Of a stretch of DNA of 64,000 nucleotides, positions 31,966 to 41,710 are shown piece after piece. The notes beneath the pieces are model-generated. The model was given only the letters and a program-made list of their open reading frames with translations, ran no database searches and had not been told where the DNA came from. This DNA comes from Avena insularis. Lineage: Eukaryota; Streptophyta; Magnoliopsida; Poales; Poaceae. The stretch is taken from the NCBI GenBank assembly GCA_023614405.1, contig CM042691.1, positions 179,338,927 through 179,402,926 of the forward strand. The letters run 5' to 3'. Positions within the stretch are counted from its first letter, which is position 1. Every line of letters begins with the position of its first letter. A program made the translations under genes and the position numbers.

Positions 31966-34757
31966 ATAACAGGGGTGTCACCCGTACTACCCCCTTTGGC
32001 TCGAATTTTTCCATGGCCGAACTAGTCGTGAGGGGAAGAAGGGGCCCCTGCTGGCAGTCGGTGGCATCACATTTCAAGTGATGTCTGGCGCCGGTTTCTT
32101 TAAACTGATGTTGCCGAAGAAGGCATCAGCGATTGGAAAAAGTCTTGGTTTTACATGAAGGAGACGACCCCTTCCGGGGAGGTGGCAATCCTAGCGTGCA
32201 CCACGGAGCGAAGTGTTCCACGGCGGCTATCGATGAAGGAGCTGCCGCGGTCGCAAAGAATGGTGGTCATGGAGATGATCACCCAGATGACCAAGATGGA
32301 GGACAAGGGCTTGAAGACAATCAAGCTCTTCAATTGTTGGCTTGGCCGCCGGCTGATTCAACTGATGAACTGGTCAACACTAATGTGCGAGTACACCGGG
32401 CTCGCTGATCCCTCGAGGGCAAACTCAATGCAGTAGAAGGCGAAGGAATATGTTGCTTCTCTCAAGAAAATCACAGAGGCTCCATACGCCGGAATGGCCG
32501 ATGGACTCACCCCATACAAGACAGACGATGTCTCGGCCCCCACAGTAAGTGGCTTGTAAAGTTTTTACTTTCCAGTGGCGCTTATTGATTTGACTCTGAC
32601 ACGTGTGACTGCCTTCAAACATTAAAGATCCTGGAGAAATGGATCCCTCCTCTGGACGAAGAGGTTCCACAAGAGATCCTCCAAGAGGAACCGGGAGACT
32701 CCTCCGCCAGGGAGGAGGAGGATGGAGAAGCCGCCGGGAGGAACACGAGCCTCCATCGGGGACTCGTAAGACGCATGGCCATAAACTCCATGAGATCGAG
32801 GCTAGTATTAGCCTCAGTGAAGGAGAGTGATCTAGAGGTTGCGGTGGAGGTGAACTCCAAGCAGGCCCTAACTCCGCCTGAGCCCACAGGCGAGTCGAAT
32901 GTTCCGCCAAAGCAGCAGTGCCTAGTGACCCTGCTAGAGGTGGGGCTGTCACGGTCCATTGGGCCAGAACTGGAGAAGCCCACCCATATAACTACTGGGT
33001 TTCGAATGATCCCAGTTGCCAAGTAAGTATTGATGCCAATCCTCTTTAAAAACTATTCCAGTTTACTTGGATCGCCCAGCTTAGGTGCCTTCATGTTTGA
33101 TAGGGGAATCCCAAAAAAGATCCAGCGTGGTGCCGCGGTGTAGGTCACGGGCGAGCCTGACGCGATGGTATAAGATGCTTCTATGAAGACGAAGGATAGC
33201 ACAACTGAGGCGCCTGAAGCTGGCATCAAGAAGAAGAAGGTCGCCACTTTGGCAATAGATTCGGGAACATCGACCGTAGTTAATGCAGCTGCGCCACACG
33301 CGGCGAGGCCATCCGCTGAGGAGGTCAAGGTCGTGGAGGTGGATCCTCCCATCAAGGACAAGACGGCGGCGACCGAGTCACCTTCTGCAAAGCCTGCCTC
33401 ATTCCCACAGTTCCTGGCGAAAGCCACAAACATTCAGTTGCCGGTGATCCCGGAGGTCATTGATGACCGCGCCGAGTCGGCATCGCAGCCTCCGGGTGGT
33501 GGGACTACTCCAACGTCTTCTGCGGGTGTGGCCGAGCTTCATCTCCTACTTGGCATAGCCATCCAGGTAATCCAAGTCCCCAAGCATTCATTCGCGGAGT
33601 TTTGGTGATTGAGCGCTTAGAATTGTGTTGCCCAGTCCCCGAGGGTCGGGTCGCCAGAACATAGGCGTATCGAGTCTTTGGCATTTTGCTAATGATAACT
33701 TTATTTTGTTATTCATAGGGTGAAGCGATCAACCGACAATACTCATTGCAGCGGGTGGAGAAGGAGTTGGCCGCGGTGCAAGAGGAGGCGCGTCGGCTGA
33801 AGGCTTCATTTGTTGAGTGTTTACTTTGGAGTTAGCCGCAATTGTTTGGTGATTCTAGTGCTGATGCATGCCATATTTCCAATAGAGAACGAGACTGCCA
33901 AGCTGGCGAGGTCTCACGAAGGATATGTCCCAGTCGCCGAGATGGAGTCGTTGAAGGTGGCCCTGTCCATGACAAAGGAGAAGGTGATAGCGGCGATGGT
34001 GGCCATGAATTCGAATCACACCGCATCTGAATCCGTTATTGCGGATCTGCAGAACAAGTTCTCCAATCCGGAGAAGCATGTGAAGGCGAGCTACCACCAC
34101 CTCCTTGGTAAGGATACTCTTTGTTTTTGTTAGTAATGGAGGGAGTCCCCGAGCAGGACTAGTCCCCGAGTGGGTCGGAGTGACCGCAACCTTGTTTTGA
34201 TATGGTCTTACTTTGCAGATGTTTTAGGTCAGGACGATGCCTCTGTGCGGGATTTTACCACAGAGTGGTGCATGAATGCGGTACTAAACATGGACTTGGA
34301 GTTGTCGTCGTGTGTTCGCGCCATCCTCGACTGAGGTGGTGGCTGCACGGTTCATGGACGTGTGGCACTATCTGGAGTTGTCGCTTGCGTTGGTGGAGTG
34401 GATGATGTGGTCTGCGTACCGATGCGAGGCAACTGCAGTGCTGAGCCTTGGGCTGGCTGACTTCCTAGAGGACTTCTACCTTGATGATGTTACAAATGGA
34501 TACCCGTCGATGACCTGGACAGTGGATTCGTCTGAAGTTCTCGCGCTGTAGTCGATGGCGGCTTCGTACGTAGAGTGGGTGTTGGCGATGAAAGACTTTA
34601 TTCCCTATTAGGTGATGCAGGTGGAGCCTGGAGACGCCAAACCAGAGCACTAGGACTTCTCATCAGAGCATCCCTTCTGGTCGGTGAGCGAGAAGGCTTT
34701 GTCCATGTACATGATGAAGCCTATCAAGGTGTCCAAGTCATCGAGCGATGCTTCTAG
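31966..34757 (+). pseudogene. Antisense gene of Tat-like element, 3' part (multi-exon)
   Basis: The gene resumes after Copia A. Bases 31966-32544 read (with one frameshift) 'RGPLLAVGGITFQVMSGAGF', 'KKASAIGKSWFYMKETTPSG' and 'IKLFNCWLGRRLIQLMNWST', typical of the PF04195-type ORF, up to a GTAAGT donor at 32545. An acidic exon is at 32628-33022 (donor GTAAGT). A Lys/Ala-rich exon ends near 33565 (donor CAG|GTAATC) and has stops at about 33142 and 33172. Coiled-coil exons lie at about 33720-33820 ('RVEKELAAVQEEARRLKASF') and 33892-34108 ('EMESLKVALSMTKEKVIAAM'). A last exon from about 34221 ('CMNAVLNMDLELSSC', then shifted to 'DVWHYLELSLALVEWMMWSA') contains several stops. No function is known for the family; this copy is dead. 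Confidence 0.6.
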
Positions 34758-35672
34758 TTCACACCGAGCAAAATAGTAGGACTCACCATGTAATAGGGTT
34801 AGTTTGAATGGCTTCGTAAAGTATTTTGACTATGTATGGATGCAATTTGTGTGCATATATGTGATGGCAATCTCGTGTTTGTTTGTTTTGTTCAAGTCTT
34901 GTCTTTGTGAATTAGGTGCGTCAAGGGTAGCTAGTCCCCGAGGATGTTTTGGTTATTTTTGCATGCACATGACTAACGAGTGTGTGTTTGTGTGGGCTAT
35001 TTGAGTAGCCCCCAGTCGACTTGTCGTGGCTCGGGGAGCCAGTCGCGTGGCGACCCCAAAGGACCTACTGTACTTTGTGTTTTTCCCTGGAAGCGTGCGG
35101 GTTCATTTTTGACGAGTCCCCGAGCGTGGTACTTGGACTTTCAAAGCATTGATCCTAAGGTAGGAAGGACCTGTGTTGCATTGTTTGTTTGTAGCGCGTC
35201 ATCCCTCCTGGCTCGTGGAGCTAGTCTAGGCGAGCTCTATACTTGGTGTTTTCACAAGGCGCGTGCAGTTTCGTGTCGTTATGAGTCCCCGACCGTGCTA
35301 CTTAACCGTTCAAGTCGCTGCATCAGAAGGGGGAGACAGGGTGCTGTGAGAAGCACATCTGGCCGTCTTGGCCCGGTGGGACAGTCGAGCGAAGCGACTC
35401 CGATGGGGGATCTCGCTCGGTGCTTTTCATGGACAGTGCAAGGCTCGGGGTTCCCTGATGCCCTTGCATTACTTGTCATCGTCGAGTCACGCTTCCAAGG
35501 GTTGATGACCAATATTGTATACATATAGATTATGAGTGCGATTTGCACAAGATGAGGAGAGTAGACACGTTGGCGGAACAGTTGCTTTATTCATTGGAGG
35601 GGGTTACACAATTTGTGTTACAAGTTTGGGCGCAAAGTGTAAGACTTGCACCTGGTATGGAGCGTGCGGGGG
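34758..35672. other. Spacer of the Tat-like element
   Basis: Non-coding sequence between the antisense gene and the CACTA insertion. It contains AGTCCCCGAG at 34933 and 35115 and a variant at 35284; earlier copies are at 33634, 34144 and 34161. I see no ORF with motifs. Confidence 0.5.
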
Positions 35673-35685
35673 CACTACTAGGAAA
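35673..35685 (+). repeat. CACTA left terminal inverted repeat
   Basis: CACTACTAGGAAA, matching the inverted right end. Flanked by GGG. Confidence 0.9.
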
Positions 35686-35694
35686 ACCTTCATC

Positions 35695-35925
35695 AGTGGC
35701 GCATCCATTTTGGCCTTCTGTGGCGCATATCAGATGCACCACTGTTACCTCGCCACTGATGAGAACTTTTGTGGCGCATTTCGAAATGCGCCACAGAAGT
35801 CATGATACTTATGTGGTGCATTCTGCCAGATGCGCCACAAGACTGTGTTCAGTGGCGCATTTTGGAAAATGCGCCACTGAAGTGGTATGCGCCACAGAAT
35901 ATCAAAACGGATGCGCCACTGGTGT
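35695..35925. repeat. CACTA left subterminal repeats
   Basis: About five copies of TGGCGCAT with inverted partners ATGCGCCA (for example 'gtggcgcatttcgaaatgcgccac' at 35770). In this element class such repeats are the binding sites of the TNPA-type protein. Confidence 0.85.
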
Positions 35926-36218
35926 GTATATCAGGTATTAACAAAAAACAGTACTGGTCCATAATCAGTGGTTGTATAGGTATTATACAGTATTATACAG
36001 GTATTACATACATAGCAGTAGAAACAGTATATTTCACTTAGTATATGAAAACAAACATAATACGAACACGAATATAGTGCCATCACACTACTTAGAGCCC
36101 CATCGAGGTGGACAAGTGGTCATCATATTGCAATACAAGTCAAAGGTGGCGAATATTTATACAAGTGTTTGGTACAAATTTCACCATCTCATCACATTAC
36201 AAATCAAGTGGTCACCGC
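35926..36218. other. CACTA left-end non-coding sequence
   Basis: AT-rich, with a short internal repeat 'ggtattatacagtattatac' region at 35977-36004. Presumably the 3' UTR of the viroplasmin-domain ORF. Confidence 0.4.
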
Positions 36219-36458
36219 CTACACGAGAATCAAACAGAATACAACTATGATGACAATGAGCAAGAGGAAGAGCACTAGCAATATCTTCATCCGGTTCTCC
36301 TTCCACAGGTGGCTCCTCGACTTGGCTACCGCCTCCTCTCGATTCGCGTATACTTTGTAGTTGTTGCCGCTAAACTTGTTCACCTGTTTTTGATAGTCCT
36401 CCCATTCATCGTAGACTCCTGGAACCCAATCCTTGTATACCATGTACCACTTCGGCAT
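36219..36458 (-). CDS. 79-aa protein with RNase H1 N-terminal (viroplasmin-like) domain and membrane tail
   Basis: An intact frame from ATG at 36458. Residues 3-50 ('KWYMVYKDWVPGVYDEWED', 'YQKQVNKFSGNNYKVYAN', 'REEAVAK') match the small domain at the N-terminus of RNase H1 and in caulimovirus viroplasmin (PF01693): Y-V-V..G..PG-I-Y..W..C..Q-V..F.G..Y-K.....EA. That domain binds double-stranded RNA/RNA-DNA hybrids in RNase H1. The Cys position is Tyr here. Residues 52-57 are charged (KENRMK) and 58-79 form one strongly hydrophobic segment, a likely C-terminal anchor. No RNase H catalytic domain follows. It is the last ORF of the minus-strand CACTA gene set, ~280 bases from the Ulp1-like gene. 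Its role in the element is unknown. Confidence 0.7.
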   Translation of the reverse strand: MPKWYMVYKDWVPGVYDEWEDYQKQVNKFSGNNYKVYANREEAVAKSRSHLWKENRMKILLVLFLLLIVIIVVFCLILV

Positions 36459-36739
36459 ATCTATAGATAAGGCATATTAGTAAATCATGCAACAGAAAGA
36501 ACTAAATTGGTTCACATGCATATATGTTCACATAAACTAAAGCAAAAGATCAGTAAACATAAAAAATAGCACATCGATCACAATCATAAAACTTCGACGA
36601 CAACAACCACAATAGTGAAGTTTACAACATACGACCATAGTAGTATAGTTTGTGACACAACACTACACACAGACATCTACGATAATTCTAGGCGCACACA
36701 TCGATCATTGTTGAGAACTGCTAACGCTTGGCTTTTGGA
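36459..36739. other. Intergenic or intron sequence inside the CACTA
   Basis: AT-rich and without open frames of interest. It separates the viroplasmin-domain ORF from the last exon of the Ulp1-like gene and could be an intron joining them. Confidence 0.35.
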
Positions 36740-38566
36740 ATGATAGATAGCCATCCTTCGTCATCCACTCCTGTTGTCACCCTGCTTACGAAGAATATTT
36801 TCAATCTCCCTCTTAGTCAACCCTCTGTTGTGTATTAGGACCCCTCCCCTTATGTTGACATCTTCCACGATGATTTCCAACAACTTAACCTCGATGCAAT
36901 GGAAGTCTTCTCTAGATCATCATTGTCGCTTTGCGTCAAATTTTCGTCCCATGCTCAGAGACTAGATGGTAGAGTTAGGTTCTGGCTATCCCCGACAAAC
37001 CCTTTAAGGTGATGCATGACGTAGAAGGCCTCCTTGGCGCCGCCAGTAGTTGGCTCCTTGACAAAGGGGAACTCGAGCACGTGCTTGAACACGTGTTTGT
37101 CATCCTTGATACATTCCCCCTTGCTGACGAAGGGGCATCCCTTTCTAGCGTAGCCCTCGAGAGCCTCATTCAGAACACCCCTTATTCTGGTGTAGTCTTT
37201 CTTCTTCTTTTGACTCGCCGAGTCGAAATACGTTGCTATCAAGTACTTTGTGGAAATGACGACGAGTGTGTGGTATTTGTCTCTGCACAACACGATTGAA
37301 ACGGGATGTTGGAGAAGGGCAAAGGAATAAAGCTATAAGAAAGCCTAAGTTACCAATGCTAGCGGGTGTGTGTACTTACTCGGGAAAGAAAGGCAAAAGA
37401 AGCGTGTTCGTCCTCTTGTGGTCCACCATCAACTTCTCGAGGTACGTCGTCGCCTTGGCACGCGTCTCTGATCCTTCCCTCAACTGGCTATCATGCATGT
37501 AGTAGGGATCCACTATCGCGATGTAGGGGGTTTGCTCTCTCTTGGTCTTCATTGCCAAATTGAGGGCGAATAGGCGGACCGTGTTATAGTCCAGCCGTTT
37601 CGAGAGAAACAGCTTGAAGACGTCCTCGTATGCTATGAAGAACATGTCCGCGGGGGCTTCATGGACGAAGTCCACGTCCGATGGCACCTTGACAGTCAAA
37701 ACCGAGTAATTTGGATCTTTGTCTTTAAGAAGTATGTCCTCTAGTGTCTTGATACTATCACTCAAAGCGAGCATATGTCCAGGAGCAAGGCGAAGAAGCT
37801 CCGGAATCAGTATCACTTCACCGGCTATATGTATCCTGGGCAAGCCATCCTCGCGGGCTGCTACGATGTCATCCTTAGCCCGGATCCTCTTCGAAGGAGG
37901 TTGGCTCTCGGCTTTCTTCCCTCTCTTCATGTGCTTCTTTGTCTTCTAAGAAGGCTCATCCATTGGGGATGCTAAGTGCTCAACGGCCTCCTTTTGGAGT
38001 GTGCCAGGGCTAAAGACGAATCCAACAGGTTTCTCCTGTTGATCGGCGACCGGAGGCATCTCTTGAGATAAACCATAGAAGACCAGGCGTTGCGTGCATG
38101 TAGTGGGACGCCCACCTTGACTGTCGCGAGCGATGAAGGGTTCTTCATCCACAGCAGGCATGTACAATCCTTTGCCGACGCCGATGTTGATGAAGTTATC
38201 GACGTTGACAAATTCTTCATCATCATAATCGTTGTTGCCACCATGTGGTGATGGTGGTGGCGGGGGCGACGGTGGTTGCGTTTTGATTGCTTCGCCTTGG
38301 GGCGGCCCACACACTCCCAACAGTTGTTGGTGGCGACTGGTGGTGGCGACAACGACGACAGGTGGCTTCCGAGATGGTGGTAGGACGATCGAGGTGGCGC
38401 CGGTGACAGCTGGCTTCCGAGGTGGTGGCCGGACGATCGAGGTGGCGCCGATGTGCCCCGTAAGACGAATCTGAGTCTTCGGCCATGTCAAGGGCCAGCT
38501 GTGGCATTCTGCAAGGATCTTGTGTTCGTCGGCTCCCTGGGGTTGAAAGGGGGTCCATGTCATCAC
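36740..38566 (-). pseudogene. Second CACTA gene: Ulp1-like (C48) cysteine-protease protein, one nonsense codon
   Basis: The frame from 38566 gives a Pro-rich, low-complexity N-terminus ('TQPPSPPPPPSPHGGNND'), then an acidic part. A single in-frame stop at 37948-37946 is followed without frame change by 'KRGKKAESQPPSKRIRAKDD' (a nuclear-localisation-like basic stretch) and the protease-related part to 37376. After an intron come 37293-36955 ('YHTLVVISTKYLIATYFDSA', 'EALEGYARKGCPFVSKG', 'AFYVMHHLKGFVGDSQNLTL') and a last exon to about 36740 ('EIIVEDVNIRGGVLIHNRGL'). The His of 'HTL' and the Asp of 'FDS' fit the first two catalytic positions of Ulp1-like proteases. I cannot place the catalytic Cys, so activity is doubtful. 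In Triticeae CACTA elements this is the usual partner of TNP2. Confidence 0.65.
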
Positions 38567-38599
38567 ACCCTAGCAACACCCGAGCAATCCGGACCGTCA

Positions 38600-41500
38600 T
38601 CACGGCATCGTCCATTCCATTGTTGTGCATCGTGCGGTTCGCCGGTTGTATGATAATGCACAACCTTTAGTAGGTAGTGTGGTCTTTCTTCTTACTGTAG
38701 TAGTAGTAGGCATGTTGAAGTACTTGTCGAATTCCTCTTCGATCTTCGGATTGCCGTTCTTGTCGAAGTCTTGCTCGTTGGAGGATCCTTCCATTCCGAT
38801 GATGCTCCTCTTGCCCCTCCTCACTATAAGACGACTGGGCTTTGACAGGTCTGTAATAAAGAAACATTCATCAACTTGGCTAGCGAGTATCCACGACTCA
38901 TTTTTCATGGAGGCCTTCTTTGCCGACTTGGCATCGGGTACAATGCAGGTGGTGAAATACTGACCTTATTTTTCAACGTTCTTGGCCCATCTAACACGGA
39001 ACATTGGTACCGTCTCTCCACAGTAGTCGAGCTCCCATATCTCCTCGATCCTTCCGTAGAATCTTTCCATGACAGTAGTCTCGTCATCGGCGAAGGACAT
39101 CATAGTTACTCCTGAGTTTTGATATTTGCTATTCATGTCCTTTTCCTCGGTGTAGAATCTATAACTGTTGATGTCGTACCACTGATAGGTCTTTACATTA
39201 TGCGCTGGGCCCTGTGACAAGGAGAATATGAGTTGTTGATCTTCGGTAGAAGGCGTCTGCGGGGGATTGTCCAGCAGCCTTTTCTTGAACCAACCCGTGA
39301 AGTTGGAGTTGTGTTCTCTTGTTAAGTCATCTTTCTTCCTCGGGCGGGCCCGGTCCATGTACTCCTGCTCGATCATGCTTTTGTGCTCTTCCACCCAAGT
39401 GCTGACCAATTCAATGTGTTGCAGCGCGACTTGGTGTGCCCTTCCAATGTCAGCGCATCGATTAGCAATGCCGACATGCAGTGAGCGGTGGCCCTCACGG
39501 TGACCATACCCAGCGAGCCTGCCAAGGTGCTTCTTGGTGGGTATTCCAACATCCCCGTTATCGGTGGTTAGATAGTTCTGGCAGAAAGAGATGCACTGGT
39601 ATGTCAGAAAGCCCTTGGATATGCTTCCATCTAGACGGGACCTGTTGCGAACAAACCCTTTGATGATACCGTTCAGCCTTTCAAATGACATCATGTTGTG
39701 CAGGAACGTAGGCCCCAGCTGGATGATGTCATCCACGACATGGACAAGTAGATGCACCATGATGTCGAAGAATGTGGGCGGAAAGTAAATCTCGAGCTCG
39801 CATAGTATCACCATGTTCTCTTCCTGTAGCCCATCGAGCTGCTTCATGTTGATCGACTTCCTAGAGATGACGTCGAAAAATTTGCACAGGCCAAACAATA
39901 TCTCACAGACGTGCTCGTCCATTATCCCTCGTATGGAAACTCGAAGTATATGTGTCATCATCACGTGACAGTCGTGGGACTTCATACCTCTGAACCTCTT
40001 CTTTGCTATGTCGAGATATCTGCTTATCTTTCCCGTGTAACCATGAGGAACTTTGACTCCTAGGAGGCACCTGAAAAACTGCTCGATCTCCTCCTAACAC
40101 AGAGTGAAGCGGGTAGCGCGAAGCACAACCACCTCATTCTTATTAACCCTTTTGCGGAGACCCTGAGTCCCTTCCGTTTGATCGTCATCATCATCACTAT
40201 CAGGGTACTAAAGGTCCTTCTTGATGCCAAGCAATTTCAGGTCGTTTCTTGCTTTGGGCCCATCCTTGGTCCTCTCCGGCATGTTGAGGATACTGCCAAG
40301 CAGACTCTCGGTAATGTTCTTCGTGATGTGCATTACATCGAGGCTATGGGGCGTGTGGAGGAACTTCCAGTACATCGGGTCCTAGAAAACATACCTCTCT
40401 TTCCATACACCCAGAAGCGGCTTTGTCCTTGGTCGCTTCTTTCCTGGCGTAGGGCACTCATCCCAATTATTCAGAAGCTCCTCGATTTCTTCACCACTCC
40501 TCGTACACGGGGATCTTTCGAGCTTGTCTTTACCATTGAACAGGTCACCGCATTTTCTCCACGGGTGATCCATGCGAATCCACTTTCAAGTCCCTTGGAA
40601 CACAGTTTTCGAAGACCCGGGATCCTTGGGTAGCTAGAGATGCGGGGTCTTATACATGCACTTGACACATGCATTGTGTCTGTGGTTCACCTGGGCCGAT
40701 ACATATGCGTAACCAGGATAGTCATGCACTGTAGTGAGCAACGCGTCTCTCAGAGGGAAATATTCTTTAGTGTAGGCGTCCCACGTACGGGCTGGCGTCT
40801 CCCACAACGTGGCTAACTCCTCTTTCAACAGCCCGAGATAAAGATGGATATCGACACCTGGCTGTTTTGGCCCCTGAATAATAATGGTCATGTGTACGTA
40901 CCTTTTCCTTATGTAGAGCCACGGGGGGATGTTGTACGGCCATACAAACATGGGCCAGGTGCTATGCGTGCTACTCTAGTTTCCAAAAGGATTGAGTCCA
41001 GGTGCTCATACCCAGCCTGATGTTTCTTGCATCACCCCCGAACTCTTCGAACTCGATGTCTAATGCATTCCACTGGCTAGCGTTTGAAGGGTGTGTTAGG
41101 ATCTTGCCCTTCTATGGATCATCTTCGGGTTTCTCCCTTTCTGTGTGCCATTGCATTAGCTTTGCTTCCTTAGAATCTACGAAGTATGTCTATAGACGGG
41201 GAGTGATAGGAAAGTACCATACCACTTTTTGATAAACTTTCTTGTTCCCTCTCTTGTACCGTCCATGGGCACACACCGGACATGTGGTTCTCTCCGCGTA
41301 CTCGTTACGATAAAGTGTGCAATCATTGATGCATGCATGGTATTTCACATGCGGTAGGTCGAGAGGGCACACGATTTTCTTGGCCTCCTCTATACTAGTT
41401 GGCAATGTGTTCCAGTTAGGAAGACGATCATGCCAGAATTCCATGTTAGCAATGAAGCTCACATCGATCCATTTGTGTTGCTCATTCATCTCTAGAGCCT

Positions 41501-41710
41501 TGAGCGTTACACTCAGGCGTGTATCCTCGGGCCGACACCCAGGATACAATGGAGTCATCCCATCTATCTCCATTTGCGCCAGCTTGGCTTTCTCTCTGGC
41601 TGCAGCTTTGGCGTTGCTCGTCTCCTTGAGAAGCAGTTCCTGAACATGAGGGTCCCTTAACACCGAAGTTAGCAGCGTATGGGTGTTCGCTTCTTCTCCT
41701 TCTTCATGAT
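38600..41710 (-). pseudogene. TNP2-type CACTA transposase, main part
   Basis: From right to left: 41710-41190 ('MTPLYPGCRPEDTRLSVTLK', 'CINDCTLYRNEYAERTTCPV'), the N-terminal TNP2 region with the Cys pair. Then 40951-40634 ('FVWPYNIPPWLYIRKRYVHM', 'TIIIQGPKQPGVDIHLYLGL'), the family-tnp2 core. Then 40573-40100, and 39985-38966, an open stretch of 339 codons with the DUF4218 region ('CELEIYFPPTFFDIMVHLLV') and the DUF4216 region ('FYGRIEEIWELDYCGETVPM'). After a TAA at 38968 the frame continues to about 38600. Stops at 41192, near 41120 and near 40634, and a frameshift near 41000, show it is inactive. The N-terminal exon lies beyond the solo LTR at 44914. Confidence 0.88.

Noticed and set aside
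32425..33433. Long minus-strand ORFs (up to 175 codons) opposite the antisense gene
   Set aside because: They are mirror frames of GC-rich coding exons and show no motif; the plus strand has splice sites and family motifs.
38223..38663. 146-codon His/Arg/Thr-rich frame on the minus strand
   Set aside because: It is a shifted frame over the low-complexity N-terminus of the Ulp1-like gene; the frame at 38566-37376 carries the family motifs.
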